Below are positions 1 through 7,888 of a stretch of 8,700 nt of DNA, piece by piece. Positions within the stretch are counted from its first letter, which is position 1; each line of letters starts with the position of its first letter. The notes beneath the pieces are model-generated. The model worked only from the letters and a program-made list of their open reading frames with translations, had not been told where the DNA came from and made no database searches. Source of the DNA: Deltaproteobacteria bacterium (lineage in GTDB: Bacteria > Desulfobacterota > Syntrophorhabdia > Syntrophorhabdales > Syntrophorhabdaceae); NCBI GenBank assembly GCA_003506795.1, contig DNYO01000029.1, positions 1 to 8,700 on the forward strand, written 5' to 3'. The translations under genes were made by a program, and so were the position numbers.

Positions 1-1
1 T

Positions 2-604
2 GTCGATCATGGAACCTATCCCTATGTAACCTCGTCAAATACCATCGCCGGGAACATCTCGGCAGGTGCCGGGGTGCCTCCCAGTGCTGTCAATTATATC
101 CTGGGCATCTGCAAGGCCTATACGACACGGGTCGGAGAGGGTCCCTTTGCGACGGAGCTTACAGGTCCCGAGGGCGAGCTCATGAGAAAAATAGGTGATG
201 AATACGGGGCGACAACGGGTAGACCGAGGAGGTGCGGATGGTTTGACGCCGTGCTCGTAAAGAGGTCCGCCAAACTTAACGGCCTGAACGGTCTGTCTCT
301 GATGAAGCTCGATGTCCTCGATTCTTTCGAAAAGATCAAGATCTGCACCCGGTACAAGATAGGCAAACGTCTTTACGACGAGCCGCCAATGGCCCTCGAG
401 GATTTCTATCGCATCGAACCCCAGTACGAGGAAATGGACGGCTGGAACACCCCTCTGAAGGATGTCCGGAAGTATGACGATCTGCCGGAAAACGCAAAAA
501 AATATATCAGGCGTATCGAAGAGCTCGTCGGCGTTCCCGCCGCCATAATATCCACGGGCCCCGACAGGGACAGCACGATCATCCTCACGAATCCCTTCGG
601 GTAA
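2..604 (+). CDS. purA: Adenylosuccinate synthetase, C-terminal part (5' end outside window)
   Basis: PurA joins IMP and aspartate using GTP to make adenylosuccinate, the first committed step from IMP to AMP in the cytoplasm. The open frame already runs at the left edge: the first residues read VDHGTYPYVTSSNT, a PurA signature, so the GTG at 74 is internal and not the start. Further family motifs follow in order: TTRVGEGPFATEL, TTGRPRRCGWFD (substrate-binding arginines), LMKLDVLD, IKICTRY, and near the end ISTGPDRD, which belongs to the guanine-binding end of the protein. About 200 residues are present. The family is usually about 430 long, so a little over half lies upstream of the window. 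The C-terminus is intact and ends at TAA. I see no frameshift or missing motif. The next gene is 122 bases away with its own promoter candidate, so the two are probably separate transcription units. Confidence 0.97.
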   Translation, partial: VDHGTYPYVTSSNTIAGNISAGAGVPPSAVNYILGICKAYTTRVGEGPFATELTGPEGELMRKIGDEYGATTGRPRRCGWFDAVLVKRSAKLNGLNGLSLMKLDVLDSFEKIKICTRYKIGKRLYDEPPMALEDFYRIEPQYEEMDGWNTPLKDVRKYDDLPENAKKYIRRIEELVGVPAAIISTGPDRDSTIILTNPFG

Positions 605-616
605 TCGGGCAGGAGT

Positions 617-637
617 GTCAGAATTCCGACGTCAGAA
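617..637. promoter_or_regulatory. Overlapping imperfect dyads / GTCAGAA direct repeat, possible activator site
   Basis: Two imperfect palindromes overlap here: 617-630 (GTC.GAATTC.GAC) and 624-637 (TTC.GACGTC.GAA), each with one mismatched pair. They also form a direct repeat of GTCAGAA at 617 and 631. The block is centred about 95 bases upstream of the start predicted from the sigma-54-type element at 696-711, roughly where an enhancer-binding protein could sit. The dyads are visible in the sequence; the regulatory role is inference, and short dyads also occur by chance. Confidence 0.3.
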
Positions 638-652
638 CCGGCCTTAGTGGAT

Positions 653-670
653 CCCCGCAGGGGGAGTTTT
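653..670 (+). terminator. Weak hairpin after purA
   Basis: CCCC (653-656) and GGGG (660-663) flank a 3-base loop, with four T at 667-670 after a short GAG spacer. The stem is only four GC pairs (five with a T.G wobble), so this is at best a weak intrinsic terminator for purA. It is the only candidate between purA and the next gene. Confidence 0.25.
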
Positions 671-695
671 CGCTAACCCATCAAAATATAAGATG

Positions 696-711
696 TGGCA
701 TAGTTGTTGCA
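696..711 (+). promoter_or_regulatory. Candidate sigma-54 (-24/-12) promoter for the muramidase gene
   Basis: The sequence TGGCATAGTTGTTGCA matches the RpoN consensus TGGCAC-N5-TTGCA. The invariant GG (697-698) and GC (709-710) are separated by exactly 10 bases, and both the TGGCA and TTGCA blocks are complete. The predicted transcription start is near 722, only about five bases before the ATG at 727. That would leave little of the TGAGGA ribosome-binding sequence (719-724) in the message. Either the leader is very short, the true start codon is further in, or the match is fortuitous. Confidence 0.45.
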
Positions 712-726
712 ATCCATCTGAGGACT

Positions 727-1419
727 ATGGCTACCAATCTCGATATCACTCAAACGGCATCCATGCTTCAGTATCTGCAAAACGGCCGGAAAAAGGCGGA
801 TAATTTCATCATCAATCCAGGCGCCGGTTTTGAGGACATGTTGCTCCGTACGCTGGCAAACTCAAGGGCTGTCGAGTTCAGCTCCGCACAGACGGGCACA
901 GGCATCGACCCTCTCGGCGAGGTCCATGATGAAGAAACCAAATTCCGCACCTGTCTTCAATTTGTCCTTGAAAAGGAAGGAAGTCGGCTCGTCAAAGAGG
1001 ACGGCGAAAGAGGCACCTCCCGTTACGGTATACTTCAATCGACTGCGCGGGCCCTGGGTTACAAAGGCAGCGTCAAAAACATTACCAGGGAGCAGGTGGA
1101 GGGTATCTACCGGAAGATCTGGGACAAATCAGGAGCGTCTTCCCTGCCGTATCCGCTGTGTGTAGTTCACTTTGACACCTATGTCAACAGTCCGGCAGCT
1201 GCCCAGAAGTTCCTCCGGAGGTCCCAGGGAAACATCGACAGCTATCTGGGAATGCGCGAACAGCGTTATGTGAAGCTTGCCACCGCGAAGCCCCAGGTAT
1301 ATGCAAAATATCTGAAGGGATGGAAGAACAGGATAAACAGCCTGAGGACCGTTGTGACGCAATATGAGAAGGACGCCATGTATGCCCGGAGAGATATCAC
1401 GACCAATACCAGGGGATAG
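727..1419 (+). CDS. GH108-family N-acetylmuramidase-like protein
   Basis: This is a 230-residue protein whose middle and C-terminal parts resemble glycoside hydrolase family 108 with its predicted peptidoglycan-binding tail, the family of ZliS and the typhoid-toxin secretion muramidase TtsA. It would cleave the glycan backbone of peptidoglycan. Residues 78-101 (QFVLEKEGSRLV...GTSRYGIL) correspond to the family's E-G-G...G-T-xYGI catalytic start, with the likely catalytic Glu at 84 followed by Gly85. The usual second Gly is Ser86. ITREQVEGIYRKIWDKSGASSLPYPL (119-144) and the segment VVHFDTYVNSPAAAQKFLRR (146-165) match the rest of the domain. The first 70 residues are not recognisable. There is no signal peptide or membrane segment, so export would need another route, as for TtsA. 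The start is chosen because TGAGGA precedes the ATG by two bases, which is unusually close; an alternative is the ATG at 838, which has GAGG before it. The gene is probably monocistronic, possibly sigma-54 dependent. The family call is fairly sure; the physiological role is unknown. Confidence 0.75.
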   Translation: MATNLDITQTASMLQYLQNGRKKADNFIINPGAGFEDMLLRTLANSRAVEFSSAQTGTGIDPLGEVHDEETKFRTCLQFVLEKEGSRLVKEDGERGTSRYGILQSTARALGYKGSVKNITREQVEGIYRKIWDKSGASSLPYPLCVVHFDTYVNSPAAAQKFLRRSQGNIDSYLGMREQRYVKLATAKPQVYAKYLKGWKNRINSLRTVVTQYEKDAMYARRDITTNTRG

Positions 1420-1498
1420 GACGGAGAGGATCTCGCCCTTGAAGTGATGACCGCCTCATCCCGATCGACTAATATCAATGTCTGACCGGTAAAATCTG

Positions 1499-1527
1499 TT
1501 GACTTTGGCTGTTTTTTCGGTTTTAAT
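1499..1527 (+). promoter_or_regulatory. Sigma-70 promoter of the rpsU-rpoD operon
   Basis: TTGACT (1499-1504) and TTTAAT (1522-1527) are separated by 17 bases. Each box matches five of six consensus positions, and the spacing is ideal. Transcription would start near 1534, giving a leader of about 40 bases before rpsU with a GGAGGGAGGG purine tract in it. If the downstream rpoD gene is the housekeeping sigma factor, this promoter would make the operon self-reinforcing. That is inference, but it parallels the E. coli operon. Confidence 0.75.
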
Positions 1528-1573
1528 AAGAAGCCTTAAATCTAACGCAACAAATGGAGGGAGGGAAGAATGG

Positions 1574-1783
1574 ATGCCAGCAGTTATAATCAGAGAAGGT
1601 GAATCCTTCGAGAGTGCCCTCAAGAGATTTAAAAAGCAGTGCGAGAAAACCGGGATTCTCTCCGAAATCAAAAAAAGAGAACATTACGAAAAGCCCAGCG
1701 TAAAAAGAAAGAAGAAAATACTCGCTGCGAAGAAGAGAGCTCTAAAAAAACTCAAGAGAACCATGGATAAAGGTCTTTATTAG
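1574..1783 (+). CDS. rpsU: 30S ribosomal protein S21
   Basis: S21 is a small, very basic protein of the 30S subunit that helps mRNA engagement at initiation, near the anti-Shine-Dalgarno end of 16S rRNA. The 69 residues begin MPAVIIREGESFESALKRFK, the typical S21 N-terminus. The rest contains the conserved CEKTGILSEIKKREHYEKPS segment and a Lys/Arg-rich tail. The ATG at 1574 is chosen because the match starts there and the AGGGAGG tract ends eight bases upstream. Upstream in-frame codons back to the TTG at 1499 fall within the promoter. It is the first gene of the operon. The stop is only six bases from the next start, and I see no terminator between them, unlike the attenuating terminator known after E. 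coli rpsU. Confidence 0.96.
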   Translation: MPAVIIREGESFESALKRFKKQCEKTGILSEIKKREHYEKPSVKRKKKILAAKKRALKKLKRTMDKGLY

Positions 1784-1789
1784 AAATAA

Positions 1790-2236
1790 ATGGACTATAA
1801 ATCCAAAATTGAAGAGGGTTTGAAAGAGGCTTTAAAGAAGAGGGACACCATAAGGTTGTCCGTTTTCAGGATGCTCCTTGCTGCGATAAAAAACAAGGAA
1901 GTCGAGAAGATCAGACCTCTGTCGGATGAGGAGTTTTTCGGCCTCGTCAGGACATCGATCAAACAGCATAACGACTCCATCGAGAGCTTCAAAAAAGGCC
2001 AGCGTTTTGAACTGGCCGAAAAAGAAGAGAAAGAACTTGAAATCCTGAAAGAGTTCCAACCGGCCCAATTGTCGGAAGAGGAGATTCTCAAGGAAATAGA
2101 GGAAGCGGTGGCGGCTGTCGGTGCGACCAGCCGGAAAGAAATGGGGAAGGTCATAAAGGTCCTCATGGACAAATTTCCGGGGAGGATTGACGGTAAAGTG
2201 TTGAGTACAATGGTGCTTCAGAGACTATCGTCTTGA
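1790..2236 (+). CDS. yqeY: GatB/YqeY domain-containing protein
   Basis: YqeY-family proteins are about 148 residues long and resemble the tail domain of GatB, the amidotransferase subunit that converts Glu-tRNA(Gln) to Gln-tRNA(Gln). A free-standing YqeY is thought to bind tRNA, but its function is not settled. All the family hallmarks are visible: the helical N-terminus with KEALKKRDTIRLSVFRMLLAAIKNKEVE, then IKQHNDSIESFKKGQR, then the repeated acidic EKEEKELEILKEFQPAQLSEEEI. The C-terminal GATSRKEMGKVIKVLMDKFPGRIDGKVLS contains the family's GK-hydrophobic-MDKFPGR-DGK pattern. Length is 148, the family norm. No Shine-Dalgarno sequence is evident before the ATG (the nearest AAAGG is 16 bases away), so translation is probably coupled to rpsU six bases upstream. 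Its TGA stop forms the loop of a long hairpin. Confidence 0.93.
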   Translation: MDYKSKIEEGLKEALKKRDTIRLSVFRMLLAAIKNKEVEKIRPLSDEEFFGLVRTSIKQHNDSIESFKKGQRFELAEKEEKELEILKEFQPAQLSEEEILKEIEEAVAAVGATSRKEMGKVIKVLMDKFPGRIDGKVLSTMVLQRLSS

Positions 2237-2247
2237 AGACGGTAGTC
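2223..2247 (+). promoter_or_regulatory. 11-bp RNA hairpin centred on the yqeY stop codon
   Basis: Bases 2223-2233 (GACTATCGTCT) pair with 2237-2247 (AGACGGTAGTC) over 11 pairs with a single U.G wobble. The three-base loop is exactly the yqeY TGA at 2234-2236. No U-run follows, so this is not a conventional intrinsic terminator. It ends 10 bases before the mutS2 ATG, which lacks a recognisable ribosome-binding site. Possible roles are RNA processing, protection of the upstream message from 3' decay, or coupling of mutS2 translation to ribosomes finishing yqeY. The stem is seen directly; the role is inference. Confidence 0.6.
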
Positions 2248-2257
2248 GAAAGCCCCT

Positions 2258-4549
2258 ATGATCGATAAGACTTTATCCTACCTTGATTACCTCAAGCTTC
2301 GGGACGTCATTTTCCAATACTCTTCCACGCCCTTTTCAGAGGGTGATCTGCGTCAACTCAGGCCCCTCGATGACATCGAAGAGATAAAGAAGCGCCATGG
2401 CCGGATCGAGGCCGTCATGGATGTCATCAAGTGGGATGGCAGGATCCCTTTTTCGGATGTCCCCGACATCACCGGGGTGCTCCAGAGGATCTCCATCAGG
2501 GATTCCGTCCTTGAGCCGTCGGAATTTCTTTCGCTGACAACCTTCCTGAGGGCCGGTGAAGACGTGGCCGCCTTTCTTGGCAGGGTATTCAAGAAAAGCG
2601 AATATATCGATGAGCTGGCAAGCGGGATCGACAGGCTCTCTGTCCTTTACAAACGCATAGCACGTTCCATCAATGCCGAAGGGTACCTGGAAGACAGCGC
2701 TTCCTACGATCTGTCCCGCATCAGAGCCGACCTGTTCATGAACAGGGAGAAGATAAAGAAGCAGCTTGAAAGGATAATGGGTCGTGAGGCGATGCGCCCC
2801 ATCATTCAGGACGATTACATATCCCTGAGAAACAACAGGTACGTCATACCCCTGAAGCCGAACTTCAACGAGGCAATCCAGGGGATCGTGCACGACTACT
2901 CCCATTCACTCAAAACATCTTTCGTGGAACCCGTTGAATGCGTGGAATTTAATAACAACATCAACATCCTGGTCAATGAAGAGAAAGAGGAAGAAAAGAA
3001 GATCCTCTACGAGCTTACGGAGTTTGCCCGGGGTTTCAGGGGGGCGCTGGAACAAAACAAACACTATCTTGGCGAACTCGATTTCTTCCATGCCATGGCC
3101 CTTTTTTGTCACGAGTTCAAATGCGTGAGGCCCGAGATTACGACGAAGGGCGGCCTGGAGATCAAAAAGGCCGTCAATCCCTTCATAACCATCTCAAGGA
3201 AGAATGAAGCGGTCCCCATCGACATCGTCATGAGGGAGAACGAAAAGGTTATGATCATAAGCGGTCCCAATGCGGGGGGAAAGACCGCCGCCTTGAAGAC
3301 CATCGGCCTTTTGTCGCTCATGGCGAAGACCGGCCTTTTCATCCCGGCCGCCGAGAAACCCATCATACCCTTTTACTCCAACATATTTGCCCTCATCGGA
3401 GATGAACAGGACATCTCGATGGAGCTCAGCAGTTTCACTGCCCACATGTACGCGATCAAGGACCTCTATCTGAGCGCACGCGGGGATGAACTGGTTCTCA
3501 TCGATGAGATCGGAGGCAACACGGAACCTCAGGAGGCGTCGGCGCTGGCCATGGGAGTTATTGACGCGTTCGTCGAGAAAGGCTGCCGCGTCGTCGTCAC
3601 GACGCATCTCAATCTCATCAAGGCCTACGGGTATATGAAAGATTTTGCATTCAATGTCGCGACCTCCTTTGACAGTCAGAACATGAAACCTCTTTACCAC
3701 CTCATCTATGGAACTGCCGGCTACTCGAATGCGATCAATGTGGCCAGAAAGATCGACGTGCCGCAGGTGATCATCGAAAAGAGTTATTCCTATTTCAACG
3801 AGCAGGAATTTATGCTCAATGACCTGATAACGAGCCTCGAGGAAGAAAAGGCAAAGGCCCGCGAAGAGCGCCTTCACCTGGAAAAGACGAAAGAAGAGGC
3901 ACGGGAACGGCTGAAGATCATCAGGGAAAAGAGGGAGGAATACCTCAGAAAATGGGAAGACAAATGCCGGGAAAAACTTCTCGAACTCGACGTCGAGATC
4001 GATGATATCAAAAAAGAGGTTGCAAAAAAGGAAAGAAGGTCTATAACAAAGAGTAAGGAGAAGGTACGTTCCCTGAAGGAGAGGTTGGGGGGACCCGCGA
4101 AAGAGGTCAGGGAGGACATCCGGATAGGCGACTATGTTCTGGTGAAGACACTGGGGAGTAAAGGGTACGTCGTCGATGTCGACAGAGAGGGAAGTGTTTT
4201 CGAAGTCGCTATCGGAAACGTAAGAACGAAACTGAAAAGGATGTTCCTCGTCAAGGCGGTTGAGGGCCCGAAGCGGGTATCGAAAGACAAGACCGAAATC
4301 AGCGTAGAAAAAATAGAACAACGGGAATTGAACCTCGTCGGTATGCGGGTCGAAGAGGCGCTAAAGATCGTCGACACGTTTCTTGACCGGGCCGTGGTCG
4401 AGGGTGTATCGCAGATCAGGATCGTTCATGGCATCGGTACGGGCAGGCTTATGCAGGCCGTCAGAGGCCGCCTTGGGGATACCCCCTATGTTCGTGAATA
4501 TCACCCCGACGAACGCAACGCCGGTGTCACCATTGTGGAGTTTGCATGA
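2258..4549 (+). CDS. mutS2: MutS2-family ATPase with C-terminal Smr domain
   Basis: MutS2 proteins lack the mismatch-recognition domains of MutS. They are linked to suppression of homologous recombination in some bacteria and to ribosome-collision sensing and splitting in Bacillus subtilis. This 763-residue protein has the full architecture: an N-terminal helical core and clamp (about 1-320), Walker A GPNAGGKT at 336-343, Walker B LVLIDEIGG at 412-420 and TTHLNLIKAYGY soon after. A long charged coiled coil follows (about 520-625), then a short KOW-like region, and an Smr domain (about 690-763) with HGIGTGRL at 724-731. Two motifs depart from the textbook form. Walker B continues GGNTEPQEASALA rather than the usual G-GTDP-EGAALA, and the Smr entry motif is LNLVG instead of LDLRG. 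There is no clear ribosome-binding site before the ATG at 2258. The 3' end overlaps dnaG by four bases (ATGA), indicating translational coupling. Confidence 0.95.
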   Translation: MIDKTLSYLDYLKLRDVIFQYSSTPFSEGDLRQLRPLDDIEEIKKRHGRIEAVMDVIKWDGRIPFSDVPDITGVLQRISIRDSVLEPSEFLSLTTFLRAGEDVAAFLGRVFKKSEYIDELASGIDRLSVLYKRIARSINAEGYLEDSASYDLSRIRADLFMNREKIKKQLERIMGREAMRPIIQDDYISLRNNRYVIPLKPNFNEAIQGIVHDYSHSLKTSFVEPVECVEFNNNINILVNEEKEEEKKILYELTEFARGFRGALEQNKHYLGELDFFHAMALFCHEFKCVRPEITTKGGLEIKKAVNPFITISRKNEAVPIDIVMRENEKVMIISGPNAGGKTAALKTIGLLSLMAKTGLFIPAAEKPIIPFYSNIFALIGDEQDISMELSSFTAHMYAIKDLYLSARGDELVLIDEIGGNTEPQEASALAMGVIDAFVEKGCRVVVTTHLNLIKAYGYMKDFAFNVATSFDSQNMKPLYHLIYGTAGYSNAINVARKIDVPQVIIEKSYSYFNEQEFMLNDLITSLEEEKAKAREERLHLEKTKEEARERLKIIREKREEYLRKWEDKCREKLLELDVEIDDIKKEVAKKERRSITKSKEKVRSLKERLGGPAKEVREDIRIGDYVLVKTLGSKGYVVDVDREGSVFEVAIGNVRTKLKRMFLVKAVEGPKRVSKDKTEISVEKIEQRELNLVGMRVEEALKIVDTFLDRAVVEGVSQIRIVHGIGTGRLMQAVRGRLGDTPYVREYHPDERNAGVTIVEFA

Positions 4550-6258
4550 AAGCGTCCCTTGACGAGCTTCTGCAGAGAGTGAACATTATCGATGTCATTT
4601 CTCAGCACGTTAAGTTGAGAAAGGCCGGCAAGGACTACATGGGGCTTTGTCCGTTCCACAAGGAAAAGACGCCTTCTTTCACTGTAAGCGTGGAAAAGCA
4701 GATCTTTTATTGTTTCGGCTGCAGGGAAGGCGGGAATGCGGTGAGCTTCGTAATGAAATATGAAAACCTTACCTTTGTCGAGGCCCTTGAACATCTTGGC
4801 CGTCAATACGGGATCGAGGTTGAGAGAAAGGGCGACAGAAAGAAGGCGGGCCACTACGATGCGCTCGGGAAACTGTGCGAGTTCTATCAGAAGAGTCTTC
4901 GGCGCACGAGCTTTGCCCGGGACTATCTCGAGAAGAGAGGGATCTCCTCCGAGATAATGGAGGAATTCAAGCTTGGCTACAGCGAGCGTTCACGGGGGGC
5001 CTTGAAGGCCCTTCTCAAGTCCACCGACATACCCGGCGATGTCTTTTTGAGTACGGGTATCGTGAGGATGAAAGACACCGAGTTCTATGACATGTTCTGG
5101 GGGAGGATCATCATCCCCATCATCGATGTCAATAAGAGGGTTATCGGTTTTGGCGGAAGGACCCTCGAGAAGGATGGCATGCCGAAGTATGTGAACTCTC
5201 CCGAGTCTTCCGTATTTTCGAAGCGAAGTTCGTTGTTCGGTATCGACAGGACAAAAAAGCACATTACCGATCTGGATGAAGTCTATATCGTTGAAGGTTA
5301 TTTCGATTTGATTGCCCTTTACGGGGCAGGCCTCAGGAACGCGGTCTCCACTCTCGGGACCTCGGTTACGGAGGGGCAGATAGCGAAACTGAGGAATTAT
5401 ACCGAGAACATCACACTCATGCTTGACGGGGACGAAGCGGGAATCAAGAGCGCGCTGAGACTGATCGGGCTCTTCGCGGAGATGGAGGTGAACGGCAACA
5501 TGGTCGTCCTGCCCGAAGGGCATGATCCCGACAGTTTTGTTCGCGAAAAGGGTGCCGACGCGATCGTGGAGATTGCGAAGAAACGGAAGCCCATTCTCGA
5601 TTTCTATTTCGACTACTATGCCGAAAAAGAAAAGATGACGACGGTTCGGGGGAAGCAGGTTTTCATCAGACAGGTGATGCCTCATATCGATGCCATCAGC
5701 GACAGGGTCAAAAAGAGACTCTACATTAAGCGCCTGTCCGAGTTGACCGGGGTCGAGGAAGAGCATTTTCCCGGCGGCAGGTCGTATGAGATGAATAACG
5801 GGGTTGTCAGGGCAGACAGCACGAAAAGTGTTATCGAAAAGAAGGTTATCAATGTTTGCATCACACGCCCCGATCTTCTTCAATTCTTTGAAGGAAAGGA
5901 GGTACTGCATTACATTAAGGATGCTGATGTGAGAGAGGTCATGACAAGAATGGTTTCTTGTTTTGAACAGGAAAGAAATCTTGACGTACGGAACTTTATC
6001 GAGACTCTCGATAAAGAGGATCTGAAGGGGCTTGTCCTTGATGCAGCCTTTGGCGACGGCCATCTGGATCCTGACGAGCCTGAAAAGGTGCTTCTCGACT
6101 ATTTCAAACACATTGAACGCCAGTTTTTCAGAGAGCAATCCAAGAAGCTGACCGAGAAGCTTGCCGAGGCGGAAAGGAAGGGGGACGCAGCGGCGATCAC
6201 AGAACTCCTGGAACAAAAGAGACAGGTATTGACGCATATAAAAAATAATTTTTTATAG
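4546..6258 (+). CDS. dnaG: DNA primase
   Basis: DnaG synthesises the RNA primers for leading- and lagging-strand DNA synthesis, working with the replicative helicase. The 570 residues carry all three expected parts. The zinc-binding domain has Cys35, His38 (CPFH), Cys56 and Cys59 (CFGC). The RNA polymerase basic core has GFGGRTL at 201-207 and PKYVNSPES. The TOPRIM catalytic fold has the metal-binding Glu250 in VEGYFD and Asp294/Asp296 in LDGDEAG. The remaining roughly 170 residues form a divergent helical C-terminal region, where the helicase-interaction domain lies in this family. Length is close to the usual 580-600. The ATG at 4546 overlaps the mutS2 stop. GGAG sits five bases upstream inside mutS2, and the N-terminus aligns naturally with other primases (VNIIDVISQHVKLRKAGKDYMGLCPFH). 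I see no defects. Confidence 0.97.
   Translation: MKASLDELLQRVNIIDVISQHVKLRKAGKDYMGLCPFHKEKTPSFTVSVEKQIFYCFGCREGGNAVSFVMKYENLTFVEALEHLGRQYGIEVERKGDRKKAGHYDALGKLCEFYQKSLRRTSFARDYLEKRGISSEIMEEFKLGYSERSRGALKALLKSTDIPGDVFLSTGIVRMKDTEFYDMFWGRIIIPIIDVNKRVIGFGGRTLEKDGMPKYVNSPESSVFSKRSSLFGIDRTKKHITDLDEVYIVEGYFDLIALYGAGLRNAVSTLGTSVTEGQIAKLRNYTENITLMLDGDEAGIKSALRLIGLFAEMEVNGNMVVLPEGHDPDSFVREKGADAIVEIAKKRKPILDFYFDYYAEKEKMTTVRGKQVFIRQVMPHIDAISDRVKKRLYIKRLSELTGVEEEHFPGGRSYEMNNGVVRADSTKSVIEKKVINVCITRPDLLQFFEGKEVLHYIKDADVREVMTRMVSCFEQERNLDVRNFIETLDKEDLKGLVLDAAFGDGHLDPDEPEKVLLDYFKHIERQFFREQSKKLTEKLAEAERKGDAAAITELLEQKRQVLTHIKNNFL
6237..6257 (+). promoter_or_regulatory. Pure-AT 9-bp hairpin at the dnaG-rpoD junction
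   Basis: TATAAAAAA (6237-6245) and TTTTTTATA (6249-6257) are perfect inverted repeats around the loop TAA, and they run into the dnaG TAG stop. No GC pair is present, so the stem is weak and unlikely to terminate transcription. In E. coli the same dnaG-rpoD junction carries an RNase E processing site that lowers dnaG relative to rpoD. An AU-rich hairpin here would be a natural equivalent. The repeat is seen; the processing role is inferred by analogy. Confidence 0.45.
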
Positions 6259-6268
6259 AGAGGTGGCC

Positions 6269-7813
<1,545 letters not shown>

Positions 7814-7829
7814 GCCGGCGAAGGCCAGC

Positions 7830-7872
7830 AAAAAAGAAGAGGCCCCGGGTCGCCCCGGGGCCTCTCTTTTTT
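7830..7872. terminator. Bidirectional intrinsic terminator
   Basis: A 12-bp GC-rich stem (7838-7849 with 7854-7865, loop TCGC) is flanked by six A (7830-7835) on the left and six T (7867-7872) on the right. It therefore forms a hairpin plus U-tract on both strands. It lies 16 bases after the rpoD stop and 16 bases beyond the stop of the convergent minus-strand gene, so it should end both transcripts. Confidence 0.93.
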
Positions 7873-7888
7873 ACCGCCTCGGCGGAGG

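Noticed and set aside
687..692. TATAAG as a sigma-70 -10 box before the muramidase gene
   Set aside because: No acceptable -35 element lies 16-18 bases upstream. The sigma-54-type match just downstream is better.
1499..1573. TTG at 1499 as an upstream start giving a 94-residue S21
   Set aside because: The TTG is the -35 box of a good promoter, and the added residues do not look like S21. The purine-rich ribosome-binding tract lies just before the ATG at 1574.
1776..1790. Small inverted repeat TTTATT/AATAAA over the rpsU stop
   Set aside because: Six AT pairs around a 3-base loop are too weak and too easily produced by chance to call a terminator or control element.
3194..4321. Long minus-strand open frame (375 codons) opposite mutS2
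   Set aside because: It lies wholly antisense to a clearly functional gene and its translation shows no recognisable domain. It is a by-product of the codon composition of mutS2.
4990..6237. Long minus-strand open frame (415 codons) opposite dnaG
   Set aside because: It is antisense to the well-conserved primase, and the translation has no family motifs.
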